Source of the DNA: an uncultured Ectothiorhodospiraceae bacterium
Lineage (GTDB): Bacteria > Pseudomonadota > Gammaproteobacteria > UBA9214
DNA length: 50,767 nucleotides
Direction: 5' to 3'
Assembly (NCBI GenBank): GCA_947259415.1
Contig: CAMYMI010000017.1
Location: 1-50,767 of the forward strand
Position numbers and translations under genes: made by a program. Below, piece by piece: positions 27,503 to 35,450 of the stretch. Numbering within the stretch: the stretch's first letter is position 1; each line of letters opens with the position of its first letter. Under the pieces are notes generated by a model that made no database searches, was not told the origin of the DNA, and was given only the letters and a program-made list of their open reading frames with translations.

Positions 27503-28504
27503 ATGCCAGACAGCCGTATATCCCTCGCGCACGGCAATGGTGGCAGATTCATGCGTGAACTGATCGAGGAGGTATTCGCGCGACACCTGGCCAACCCCAG
27601 CCTCGATATCCAGGCCGATGCTGTTCCGCTGGCGCTGGACGACCACGAACTGCTGTTCACCACCGACGGATTCACCGTCCAGCCGCTGGAATTCCCGGGC
27701 GGTGATATCGGCTCGCTTGCGGTACATGGCACTACCAACGACCTGGCCGTCGCCGGTGCCGTGCCACGCTACCTGAGCCTGAACGCCTTTATCGAGGAAG
27801 GCATGGAAATCGCGCAACTGGACCGTATCATCGCCAGCCTGGCGGCAGCGGCACAGGAGCTGGACGTGGAGGTGGCCGCCGGCGACACCAAGATCCTGCG
27901 CCGCGGCGAGGGCGGCGGCCTGTACCTGGCGACCACCGGCATCGGCATCCGCCGCGGCTCCCGTCTTGGCCTCGACCTGATCAGGGACGGCGATGCGATC
28001 CTGGTCAGTGGGCCGGTCGGTGACCACGGTATTGCCGTCATGCTGGCACGCGAGGAGTTCGGTCTGCACGGGGAGTTGCAATCCGATTCTGCCAGCGTCC
28101 TGCCGCTGACCCGGGCCGCGCTGGAAACCGGCGGTGTGCGTTTCATGCGCGATCCGACACGCGGCGGGCTGGCCACAGTCTGTCATGAACTGCTCCAGGC
28201 AACCGGCCTGGGCATACAACTCGAGCAGGCTTCAGTGCCGGTACGTGATCCGGTGCAATCCGTCTGCGAAATACTGGGCTATGATCCACTCTACCTCGCC
28301 TGCGAAGGTCGCGTGGTTGCCGTGGTTGATCGCACCACCGCAGATGTGGTGCTGCAACGCTGGCGCACCCTGCCAGGGGGCCGCGGTGCGGCGCTTATCG
28401 GGCATCTCGATGCCGCTGCCCGACATGTCACCCTGGTCACTGGTCTCGGGGGCCAGCGAATCCTCGAGGAACTCGAGGATGACCCACTGCCGAGGATCTG
28501 CTGA
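27503..28504 (+). CDS. hypE: Hydrogenase maturation protein HypE
   Basis: Dehydrates the carbamoyl group on its C-terminal cysteine to a thiocyanate for NiFe cyanide ligands; partner of HypF. The 333-residue protein starts MPDSRISLAHGNGGRFM, contains AIR-synthase-like ATP-binding motifs (GDTKILRRGEGGG, MRDPTRGGLATV) and ends PRIC with Cys333 as the carrier. It is separated from hypF by two minus-strand transporter genes (4.6 kb), unlike the usual contiguous hypCDE order. The next gene begins directly after its stop. Confidence 0.97.
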   Translation: MPDSRISLAHGNGGRFMRELIEEVFARHLANPSLDIQADAVPLALDDHELLFTTDGFTVQPLEFPGGDIGSLAVHGTTNDLAVAGAVPRYLSLNAFIEEGMEIAQLDRIIASLAAAAQELDVEVAAGDTKILRRGEGGGLYLATTGIGIRRGSRLGLDLIRDGDAILVSGPVGDHGIAVMLAREEFGLHGELQSDSASVLPLTRAALETGGVRFMRDPTRGGLATVCHELLQATGLGIQLEQASVPVRDPVQSVCEILGYDPLYLACEGRVVAVVDRTTADVVLQRWRTLPGGRGAALIGHLDAAARHVTLVTGLGGQRILEELEDDPLPRIC

Positions 28505-28951
28505 ATGAAAATTGAGAACATCATCATCCCGACAGGCACTGCCCGTCCCGGTATGAAGGTACGCGAGGGATTCAGGGAGTGCCTGCGTTGCGGGGTACCG
28601 GGGATACCCTTCGTGAACGAGACCGGGCAGGTGGCCGGGATCTTTTCCATCCGGGAGACCCTGCGTCGTGCCTGCATCCCTGAAATTATGGTCAATTACG
28701 CTGACCTGCTGGGCGATACAACGAGCTGCGTCGAAATCCCGGAGCAACATGTACGCCAGTTACTCGAGTTAGCGCTGGATGGCTTCGTCAGAGAAGAGCA
28801 TGTCGATGTCTCACTCGATACGACAGTAGTCAAGGCCGTGGCACTCATGGAAAAACATTCCCTCAACTATCTTTTCGTGCATGATGACGGCAAGTATGTC
28901 GGTGTGGTCACCATTTGGTCGATTGCACGCCGCATGCTAGAGCTGTATTGA
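28505..28951 (+). CDS. Tandem CBS-domain protein
   Basis: A 148-residue cytoplasmic protein with two CBS motifs. The first is in about 1-60 (KVREGFRECLRCGVPGIPFV, then GQVAGIFSIRETLRR). The second is in about 95-148 (VDVSLDTTVVKAVALMEKH, then GKYVGVVTIWSIARRMLELY). CBS pairs bind adenosyl nucleotides and often regulate channels or transporters. The ATG abuts the hypE stop and the TGA shares one base with the ATG of the NhaD-type transporter, so all three are translated together. Regulation of that transporter by energy state is inferred. Confidence 0.9.
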   Translation: MKIENIIIPTGTARPGMKVREGFRECLRCGVPGIPFVNETGQVAGIFSIRETLRRACIPEIMVNYADLLGDTTSCVEIPEQHVRQLLELALDGFVREEHVDVSLDTTVVKAVALMEKHSLNYLFVHDDGKYVGVVTIWSIARRMLELY

Positions 28952-30276
28952 TGCTTGAATCCAGCGCGACCAGCCTGAACGGGCCGATGATCACGGCTGG
29001 CCTGATCCTGGTCGCCGCCTACGTGCTGATCTTCTCCGAGGTGATGCACCGCATGCACGCCGCGGTAATCGGCGCGGTTGTCATGGTTGGTGTCGGCCTG
29101 TACGCGGGCTTCTATTCCCAGGAACAGGCCATTCAGTCAATCGATGCCAACACCATATTTCTGCTGGCCGGCATGATGATGATGGTCGCCATCCTCAGGA
29201 AAACGGGCGGATTCGAGTACCTGGCCATCCACATCGCCAGGCACACCGCCCACCGTCCGCGACGCCTGCTGGTGTATCTGACCTTTGCTGTCAGTGTGAT
29301 CAGCATGTTCCTGGACAATGTCACCACGGTAATCATCTTTGCACCGCTGACCGTACTCATCTGCCGCATGGCAACACTGAACCCCATGCCCTATCTCATG
29401 GCAGAAGCCATGCTCTCCAACATCGGCGGCATCGCCACCCTGGTCGGCGACCCGCCAAACATCATGATCGGTAGCGCAGCCAAGATCGACTTCAACAGCT
29501 TCCTGTTCCACATGGGACCTATCGTAAGCGTGGTTTGGGCTGTCATCGTCATCATGATCCTCGTCGTTTTCAGGAAGGAACTCACTCCGCCCGCCGGATT
29601 TACCGGAAAAATTGATCTCAAGGCAGAAAATGCGATTCGCGATTTCCGCAGTCTGAAATGGGTGCTCGCAGGGCTGGCTGTCATCGTGGTGATGTTTTTC
29701 ATACACCATCATTTTCACCTCTACCCGTCCTATGTGGTGTTTGTCGGGGTGGCGCTCACCCTGGCCCTCATCCGGCCGGATCCGGAAACCCTCTTGAAGG
29801 ACGTGGAGTGGACGGTGCTGTTGTTCTTTTCAGCGCTGTTCGTCATTGTCGGCGGCGTGGAAAGCTCGGGGCTGCTGGCACTGATCGGCAACGGCATCGC
29901 CACGGTATCCGGGGATCCGGAGATGCTGCTGATAACCTGTGTGCTGTTGATGTGGGTAGCAGCCCTGCTGAGCGCCATTGTTGACAACATACCGTTCACG
30001 GTGACCATGATCCCGATCGTGCTCAGCCTGGATACACAGGGCATGAATGTCACACCCCTGTGGTGGGCACTGGCATTGGGGGTGGGTCTGGGCGGCAACG
30101 GTTCACATATCGGCGCCACGGCCAACATCATCTGCGTTGCCGAATCAGAGCGCTGCGAAATCCCGGAAGCACGCATCACACCAATGTTATGGCTGCGCAA
30201 GGGTCTGCCCATCATGCTGGTCAGCCTGATAATCGCCAGCGTGGTCTTTGCCCTGTTCTTCGATTTCTTCCTGTAG
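28951..30276 (+). CDS. NhaD/ArsB-family ion transporter
   Basis: A 441-residue membrane transporter of the ion transporter superfamily (ArsB/NhaD/SLC13-like). There are about twelve hydrophobic helices, including LDNVTTVIIFAPLTVLICR, SNIGGIATLVGDPPNIMIG and the repeated half VDNIPFTVTMIPIV...GNGSHIGATANIICV. The paired DN and GDPPN/GATAN motifs are typical of Na+/H+ antiporters NhaD and related anion permeases. The substrate is unproven. ATG 28951 overlaps the CBS gene stop by one base; the frame is open 12 codons upstream but that lies inside the CBS gene. Confidence 0.92.
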   Translation: MLESSATSLNGPMITAGLILVAAYVLIFSEVMHRMHAAVIGAVVMVGVGLYAGFYSQEQAIQSIDANTIFLLAGMMMMVAILRKTGGFEYLAIHIARHTAHRPRRLLVYLTFAVSVISMFLDNVTTVIIFAPLTVLICRMATLNPMPYLMAEAMLSNIGGIATLVGDPPNIMIGSAAKIDFNSFLFHMGPIVSVVWAVIVIMILVVFRKELTPPAGFTGKIDLKAENAIRDFRSLKWVLAGLAVIVVMFFIHHHFHLYPSYVVFVGVALTLALIRPDPETLLKDVEWTVLLFFSALFVIVGGVESSGLLALIGNGIATVSGDPEMLLITCVLLMWVAALLSAIVDNIPFTVTMIPIVLSLDTQGMNVTPLWWALALGVGLGGNGSHIGATANIICVAESERCEIPEARITPMLWLRKGLPIMLVSLIIASVVFALFFDFFL

Positions 30277-30325
30277 TCCCGCATCCGCGCTGCGAACAGC
30301 GGGTCTTCCGGTTGCATTGCAATGA

Positions 30326-32179
30326 TTAATCGCCGTCCGGGTTGTCGGCGAGAAATGCGCCTATCTCCAACTCGAGCGCATTGGCGAGTTCCTGGCTGAC
30401 TGCGGCGACAATCCCTTCCGGCGTGATCTCCGATCCGACCACCGTGTATGAACCGATCCCGATGCCGTAGCAGACGATGCGTGGCGAAAACCCGGCCAGG
30501 GACTTACACAGAGCAACGGCCTCACCGAGGCCCATGCTGTGACTGGAGTGCCTGTCGGGCACAACGGCGATGTCATCCGTATCCAACCGGGATAACGTGC
30601 CGATCCCGTGTTCACCGGCCAGGGCATCGACAAACACCAGCAGGCGGGCATCGGCGAGCAGCGCCGGCAGGACAGCCGGCGCCGGGCAAATCTCCAGTGC
30701 GACCAGGCCGGAGCCGAAGCGCGCGGGAAAGCGTTGCGCGACAAGCGCCTCGACTGCCTTCCAGCCAACCTGGTCCAGACTGTTAGCAGAACCGATACCG
30801 ATGATGCGTACGGGTGCCGAGGTGCCGGCGTCTGCACTTCCTTCTCCGGTAGCCGGCAGCGGGCACGTGGTTGAATGCGGGTCACGTTCCACCTTCAGTT
30901 TCAGGAAGTGGGTTGCGCAGGAGATGCACGGGTCATAATTCCTGATCACGGTCTCGGCACGGGTGCGTAGTTCATCTTCGCTGTGCTGCAAGCCGAATCT
31001 CTGCAGCGACAGGCGGATGTCCTCTTCGATACGCACCTGGTTCTGGCTGGTCGGCGGCACAATCCGGGCCGCGACAATGCGCCCCGCGGCGTCCGTTTCA
31101 TAGCGGTGCCAAAGGAGCCCACGCGGGGCCTCGGTACAACCGAATCCGGTGCCGGCACGTGGCTGCACGGTGACTGCGGCCTGCGCCGCGCCCGGCAGGG
31201 TATCAATCAACCGCATGGCTTCCAGCAGGGCGTAATAGATCTCCGCCGCACGGGCCACGATGCTGTGGAACATGTTGTTACTCGGAAAACGGATGCCGCT
31301 CTCCTGCAATACCTCCTGCACCGCCCCCGGCAGGCGCTCCAGGTTCAGGTTGACCCGCGCCAGGGGGCCGACCAGATAGGGCTCTCCGTCCAGCAGTGAA
31401 TGCAGGGCCGTCGAATGCGACACATGATGCTCCTGAAAATGCACCTCATAGTCCGCAATATCGATATCCAGCCCGCCACTGGAGACGATACGACCCTCGT
31501 TCATGGGGTATTCATCCGCATGGCGCAGGGCGACCGAACAGAACACCTGGTCGTCATCTGGCAGATCCAGCGTGGCGGACCAGCGAACCAGTTCACCGGC
31601 ATCCTCAAGCGCAGCGCTCAGCCGTTCCCTGAGCGCCCGCAACGCAGCGGCGTCCGGCTGGTGATGGAAACCGCCCACACACGCCCCCACCGGGTGTACG
31701 GAACGACCGCCGATCAGTCGCATAATCTCGTTGCCCAGCGCCTGCAGGCGCAAGCCACGGCGCAGTTCGCCCGGGTATTTCGTGGCCATGGCGGGGGCAC
31801 TGTCAAAACCGAGAAAATCCGGTGCCGCCAGCAGGTGGATATGCAGACTGTGGCTCTGCAGCCACTCACCGCAGTAAAACAGGCGGCGCATGGCACGCAC
31901 CCAGGGGCCCGGCACAACCGCAAAGGCCTGCTCCAGTGCGTGTATCGCACTCATCTGGTAGGCGACCGGGCAGATGCCACAGATGCGCGCTACCATGTCC
32001 GGTACCTGGTCGTAGCTTCGACCCTCGAGCAGCTTCTCGAACAGGCGTGGTGGCTCGAAGATCCTCAAATCGAGGTGCTCGATCGCCTGTTCCCTGATAT
32101 GCAGAGTCAGCGCTCCCTCGCCTTCAACCCGGGCCAGTACCGGAACGTTGATACGTAATTCGCGCTGGTTAGTCCGCAT
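30326..32179 (-). CDS. hydA: Group 3b [NiFe]-hydrogenase large subunit fused to an M52 maturation protease domain
   Basis: A 617-residue fusion. Residues 1-424 are a cytoplasmic group 3b (sulfhydrogenase/NADP-linked) alpha subunit with L1 RICGIC (65-70) and L2 DPCISCATH (416-424), giving all four NiFe cysteines. In ordinary relatives a short tail follows the L2 histidine and is cut by a separate endopeptidase. Here a linker (about 425-456) leads into a domain at 457-610 beginning RIIGIGSANSLDQVG and containing LLVFVDALAGE and HSSHSMGLGEA. D469, D518 and H547 occupy the three nickel-ligand positions of HybD-type proteases. There is no stop or frameshift between the parts. Last gene of the hydB-G-D-A operon; a 232-bp gap precedes it. 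Confidence 0.93.
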   Translation of the reverse strand: MRTNQRELRINVPVLARVEGEGALTLHIREQAIEHLDLRIFEPPRLFEKLLEGRSYDQVPDMVARICGICPVAYQMSAIHALEQAFAVVPGPWVRAMRRLFYCGEWLQSHSLHIHLLAAPDFLGFDSAPAMATKYPGELRRGLRLQALGNEIMRLIGGRSVHPVGACVGGFHHQPDAAALRALRERLSAALEDAGELVRWSATLDLPDDDQVFCSVALRHADEYPMNEGRIVSSGGLDIDIADYEVHFQEHHVSHSTALHSLLDGEPYLVGPLARVNLNLERLPGAVQEVLQESGIRFPSNNMFHSIVARAAEIYYALLEAMRLIDTLPGAAQAAVTVQPRAGTGFGCTEAPRGLLWHRYETDAAGRIVAARIVPPTSQNQVRIEEDIRLSLQRFGLQHSEDELRTRAETVIRNYDPCISCATHFLKLKVERDPHSTTCPLPATGEGSADAGTSAPVRIIGIGSANSLDQVGWKAVEALVAQRFPARFGSGLVALEICPAPAVLPALLADARLLVFVDALAGEHGIGTLSRLDTDDIAVVPDRHSSHSMGLGEAVALCKSLAGFSPRIVCYGIGIGSYTVVGSEITPEGIVAAVSQELANALELEIGAFLADNPDGD

Positions 32180-32241
32180 TTCTCACCGGGATCCCGGATG
32201 CTGGCGCAGGACTCGTGTGTCCGGACGCCGTGCTGGAGCGA

Positions 32242-32265
32242 AAGTGGTAGCCGCAGCTACCACTT
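32242..32265. repeat. Perfect 10-bp hairpin between small- and large-subunit genes
   Basis: AAGTGGTAGC at 32242-32251 and GCTACCACTT at 32256-32265 form a perfect stem with a 4-nt loop (CGCA). It sits inside the 232-bp untranslated gap between the group 3b small-subunit and large-subunit genes, about 65 bp upstream of the large-subunit start. No T-run follows on the minus strand. It may set transcript stability or act as an attenuator, or be a dispersed palindromic repeat. Confidence 0.65.
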
Positions 32266-32411
32266 GAGTGAAGCGCAAGCCCGGGCGCGCGAGGACCAGC
32301 CAGGGCCGGGATAGGCAATGCCTGATGACACACTGTCTTGTTCCTGAGCTACACACTGTTCATCACCTCAGTACTTCATGGACTCTACCACCGCCCGGCG
32401 GGAAATGCGGG

Positions 32412-33188
32412 CTAATCATCGGACGTCAACCGCGAACGGCCAGTCGAGTAGAAGGCGGGCGCCTCGGGCGTGAAGGCAAGAAAGCGCTGGGCAATCTGCT
32501 CATCGCTCTGGCCGAGCCCGGTAAACCAGTGTGCCAGCACCTCGGTCGGCGGTTTCTCGCAGGGACCGTAACAGCCGTAGCAGCCACGGTTCACACCGGG
32601 ACACAGGGCACCGCAGCCACTGCGGGTCACCGGCCCCATGCATGGCAGACTGTGGGCGACCATCACGCAGGCCTGCCCCTGGCGCTTGCACTCCAGGCAG
32701 ACGCTGTCGTGCTCCTCACGCGGTACCACGCCGGCGAGCAGCGAGCCGATGGCCGCGAGCAGTTGCCGGCTGTTGACCGGGCAGCCCCAGAGTTCCATAT
32801 CGACCTTGACGTATTCGCTGACCGGTTCCACAGACCCCAGCGTGTCGATGTATTCGGGCGAGGCATAGACCGCCGCCATCCACTCGCCGCTATCCGCCAG
32901 GTTACGCAGGGCCTGTAACCCACCTGCCACGGCACAGGCACCGATGGTCACAAGGTATTTGCTGCTGTTGCGCACCTGCCGGATGCGTTCGAGTTCGTCC
33001 GGGGTGGAGATGCTGCCTTCAACAAAACTGATATCGACTTCAGCACTTGGATCAACCGGACCGGCTTCCGCGAAGTGCCGGACATCGACCAGCTCGAACA
33101 GTGTCAGCAGGTCCTCGCCCAGGTTGAGAAAGGCCAGCTGACAGCCGTCACAGGAACTGAATTTATGTACTGCAACCCTCGGTTTCAT
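32412..33188 (-). CDS. hydD: Group 3b [NiFe]-hydrogenase small subunit (delta)
   Basis: Iron-sulfur subunit of the cytoplasmic hydrogenase, 258 residues. The proximal cluster begins SSCDGCQLAFLNL (from about residue 11), followed by IGACAVAGGLQ and WGCPVNSRQLL. The C-terminal part carries two further clusters (CLECKRQGQAC, LPCMGPVTRSGCGALCPG, CYGCYGPCE). There is no Tat signal, as expected for a cytoplasmic enzyme. ATG 33188 (MKPRVAVHKF) follows the gamma-subunit stop by 4 nt; longer in-frame starts overlap that gene and were rejected. Confidence 0.95.
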   Translation of the reverse strand: MKPRVAVHKFSSCDGCQLAFLNLGEDLLTLFELVDVRHFAEAGPVDPSAEVDISFVEGSISTPDELERIRQVRNSSKYLVTIGACAVAGGLQALRNLADSGEWMAAVYASPEYIDTLGSVEPVSEYVKVDMELWGCPVNSRQLLAAIGSLLAGVVPREEHDSVCLECKRQGQACVMVAHSLPCMGPVTRSGCGALCPGVNRGCYGCYGPCEKPPTEVLAHWFTGLGQSDEQIAQRFLAFTPEAPAFYSTGRSRLTSDD

Positions 33189-33192
33189 CGGC

Positions 33193-34029
33193 TCAGAACC
33201 CCCGCTTCGCCAGCAATTCGCTGGCTTCAGGATAACGATATACCGGGCCATTACGGCAGACGAAACTCGCACCGAACTGGCAGTGCCCGCACTGGCCAAC
33301 TGCGCACTGCATGTTGCGTTCCATGCTGATCCAGATATCCTCGATGCGCGACCCGCGTTCGATGAGCACATCGGCCGAGGCATGGATCATGCGTTCCGGG
33401 CCGCACATCATCGCGATGGTCTGCTGTGGGTTGAAACGCGCATGCTCGAACAGCACCGTGATGGGGCCGATGAATCCGGGCCAGGGTTCGCCGCCGGCAT
33501 CTGCCGCGAGTAATACCTGGGTATTGTCCTGTTGCTCCCACTCGGCATAGCGTTCCCGCCAGATGAGGTCATTGGAATGCTTGACACCCTGGAGTATGAC
33601 CAGGCGTCCATAGCGCTCCCGGCGCCGCAATATATAGTTGATAACGGAAACCACCGGCGCACAGCCAAGTCCGCCCGTGACAATCATGATATCGCGGCCT
33701 TCCATGCGCTCCAGTGGCCAGCCGCGCCCGTAGGGGCCGCGCAACCCGATACGGTCACCTACGCGTAATTGCGAGAAGCCGTGGGACACACGACCGACGT
33801 CACGGATGGTATGAATCAACTGTCCGGGCCGGGCCGGATCTGAAACGATGGATATCGGGATTTCACCAACGCCGTAGAGATACAGCATGTTGAACTGGCC
33901 GGGCGTGAACCGGTACTGACCTGCGGCCGCAGGATCGGTTAGTTGCAGCACCAGTGAGAAGATGGTGGGCGACTCCTGGCAACGCTCAATGATTTCCGCT
34001 TCGTGCGGGTAATGTGTCGCGATATTCAT
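33193..34029 (-). CDS. hydG: Group 3b hydrogenase gamma subunit, FAD/NAD(P)-binding
   Basis: Flavoprotein that exchanges electrons between the iron-sulfur chain and NAD(P); 278 residues, ferredoxin-NADP reductase fold. The FAD part contains RFTPGQFNMLYLYGVGEIPISI, the NAD(P) part IMIVTGGLGCAPVVSVINYI and MMCGPERMI. A C-terminal [2Fe-2S] motif reads CAVGQCGHCQFG with a fourth Cys in FVCRNGPVY. ATG 34029 overlaps the beta-subunit stop by 4 nt. Confidence 0.95.
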   Translation of the reverse strand: MNIATHYPHEAEIIERCQESPTIFSLVLQLTDPAAAGQYRFTPGQFNMLYLYGVGEIPISIVSDPARPGQLIHTIRDVGRVSHGFSQLRVGDRIGLRGPYGRGWPLERMEGRDIMIVTGGLGCAPVVSVINYILRRRERYGRLVILQGVKHSNDLIWRERYAEWEQQDNTQVLLAADAGGEPWPGFIGPITVLFEHARFNPQQTIAMMCGPERMIHASADVLIERGSRIEDIWISMERNMQCAVGQCGHCQFGASFVCRNGPVYRYPEASELLAKRGF

Positions 34030-35183
34030 TCTGGTGGCGCGGTGATGGCGCTGACTTCCTTGGTTATATCGATACCAACCGGACACCAGGCAATACAGCG
34101 TCCACAACCCACACAGCCGGAACGACCGTATTGATCATGCCAGCCACCCAGCTTGTGCGTCAGCCACTGGCGGTAGCGTAGCCGGGTGTCGGGACGCACG
34201 ACAAAACCGTGAATATAGCTGTGTCCCTGGGTGAAACACGAATCCCATTCACGGTAATGGCGGGAGCTTTCGCGATCCAGCGCAGGCTGCTCCAGTTCCC
34301 GATAACAGAAGCAGGTGGGGCACACGGACGTGCAGTTGCCACACGACAGGCAGCGTGTCGCCACCTCTTCCCAGTGCGGGTGATCAAGGTTGGCGAACAG
34401 CTGGTCACGCAGGTTGCGTCCGGGCAGTTGCCGGCTCTGCATGTCGACGGCCTGGGCCGTAGCATCCGCTGCCGCGTTGCGCTGCTGTGCTGAAACGGGC
34501 TGCAGCTCGAGTTGGGCAAGGATTTCGTTCCCCCTCGCGCTGCCGGACTGCACTATGAAGCCATCATCCAGTTCATCCAGCACCAGGTCATAGCCGTGGC
34601 GTGCGCTCGGACCGTCACCCGTGGATACACAGAAGCAGGTCTCCGCGGGGCGTGTGCAGTTGACCGCCACCAGGAACAGCTGGTGGCGACGTACGCCATA
34701 GCAGTTATCGGGGATTTCGGTTTCGAGGAAGTGACGGTCCTGTAGTTCCAGCGCGGCCAGGTCACATGCGCGCACCCCGATCACGGCGGTTGGCGCCGAT
34801 TCCGGGGTCTGCTGGGTGAAACGGAGTTGACCGTCCGCGCTGCGTTCCACCTGCCAGAGAAGTTCGCGTGGAGCGAACAGCAACGGTTTCAGTGCCTGGG
34901 GACCATTGGCCCAGTCAAACAGCCGCTTGCCCTGGTTGAATTCGACCCGGTAGCTGCCGGGAGACTGCTGGATATGCACACCGGACGGCAGATCCTCGAC
35001 ACCATCCAGACTGTCATATACCAGTGCCCCGTCGCGCACGGTCGGTCCGATACAGCGGTAGCCCTGCCCGGCAAGCGCTGTCAGCAGCAGTGCCAGATCC
35101 TGGCCCGGTAAAAACCCGCTTGCGATATTGTCGTTCGGCATCTGATCCGTGGCGCTGAAACCAGTCCTTGTAGTGCCTGTCAT
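34026..35183 (-). CDS. hydB: Group 3b hydrogenase beta subunit, 4Fe-4S protein
   Basis: A 385-residue electron-transfer subunit of the sulfhydrogenase type. The N-terminal two thirds carry IGVRACDLAALELQDRHFL and CFCVSTGDGP, typical of the HydB/AsrA family. The C-terminal part has two [4Fe-4S] motifs: CLSCGNCTSVCPTCFCY and CVGCGRCIAWCPVGID. It is the first gene of the four-gene operon (beta, gamma, delta, alpha), the order known from archaeal sulfhydrogenases and bacterial group 3b enzymes. The start is ATG 35183; MPNDNIASGFL 14 codons later is an alternative. Confidence 0.94.
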   Translation of the reverse strand: MTGTTRTGFSATDQMPNDNIASGFLPGQDLALLLTALAGQGYRCIGPTVRDGALVYDSLDGVEDLPSGVHIQQSPGSYRVEFNQGKRLFDWANGPQALKPLLFAPRELLWQVERSADGQLRFTQQTPESAPTAVIGVRACDLAALELQDRHFLETEIPDNCYGVRRHQLFLVAVNCTRPAETCFCVSTGDGPSARHGYDLVLDELDDGFIVQSGSARGNEILAQLELQPVSAQQRNAAADATAQAVDMQSRQLPGRNLRDQLFANLDHPHWEEVATRCLSCGNCTSVCPTCFCYRELEQPALDRESSRHYREWDSCFTQGHSYIHGFVVRPDTRLRYRQWLTHKLGGWHDQYGRSGCVGCGRCIAWCPVGIDITKEVSAITAPPE

Positions 35184-35266
35184 ATTATAAACTGTGCCAA
35201 GACCCAGTCCAGCGAGGAGCGAAAATAACCTGCACAGGTCTGGTGCATCAAGAAAACGGCATTCGA

Positions 35267-35280
35267 TTGATCCACGTCAA
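35267..35280. promoter_or_regulatory. FNR box between the group 3b operon and hemN
   Basis: TTGAT-CCAC-GTCAA matches 9 of 10 FNR consensus positions. On the plus strand a TAAAAG hexamer at 35303-35308 (4/6 to TATAAT) would give a start near 35315 and place the box centre at -41.5, the class II activator position, for hemN. The box also lies 84 bp upstream of the divergent group 3b operon, which may share it, although no good minus-strand -10 was seen at that spacing. An FNR gene with all cluster cysteines is 1.6 kb away. Confidence 0.7.
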
Positions 35281-35450
35281 CTCATGACAGCGTGAAACAG
35301 GCTAAAAGGTTTACTGATACGCAGACATTGCGGCAGTTCCCGCAGCCATTTAAGGATTTTAGTAAATAACCATATGCCCTGAACGGATGCATGTTTACAA
35401 CCCGGTATTCCCGGATCATTTATGGCCCAAGATTTTCAACAGCGATAGTT

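Noticed and set aside
27365-28219. Minus-strand open frame of 284 codons opposite hypE
   Set aside because: hypE is certain on the plus strand (PRIC terminus and ATP-binding motifs); this is its shadow.
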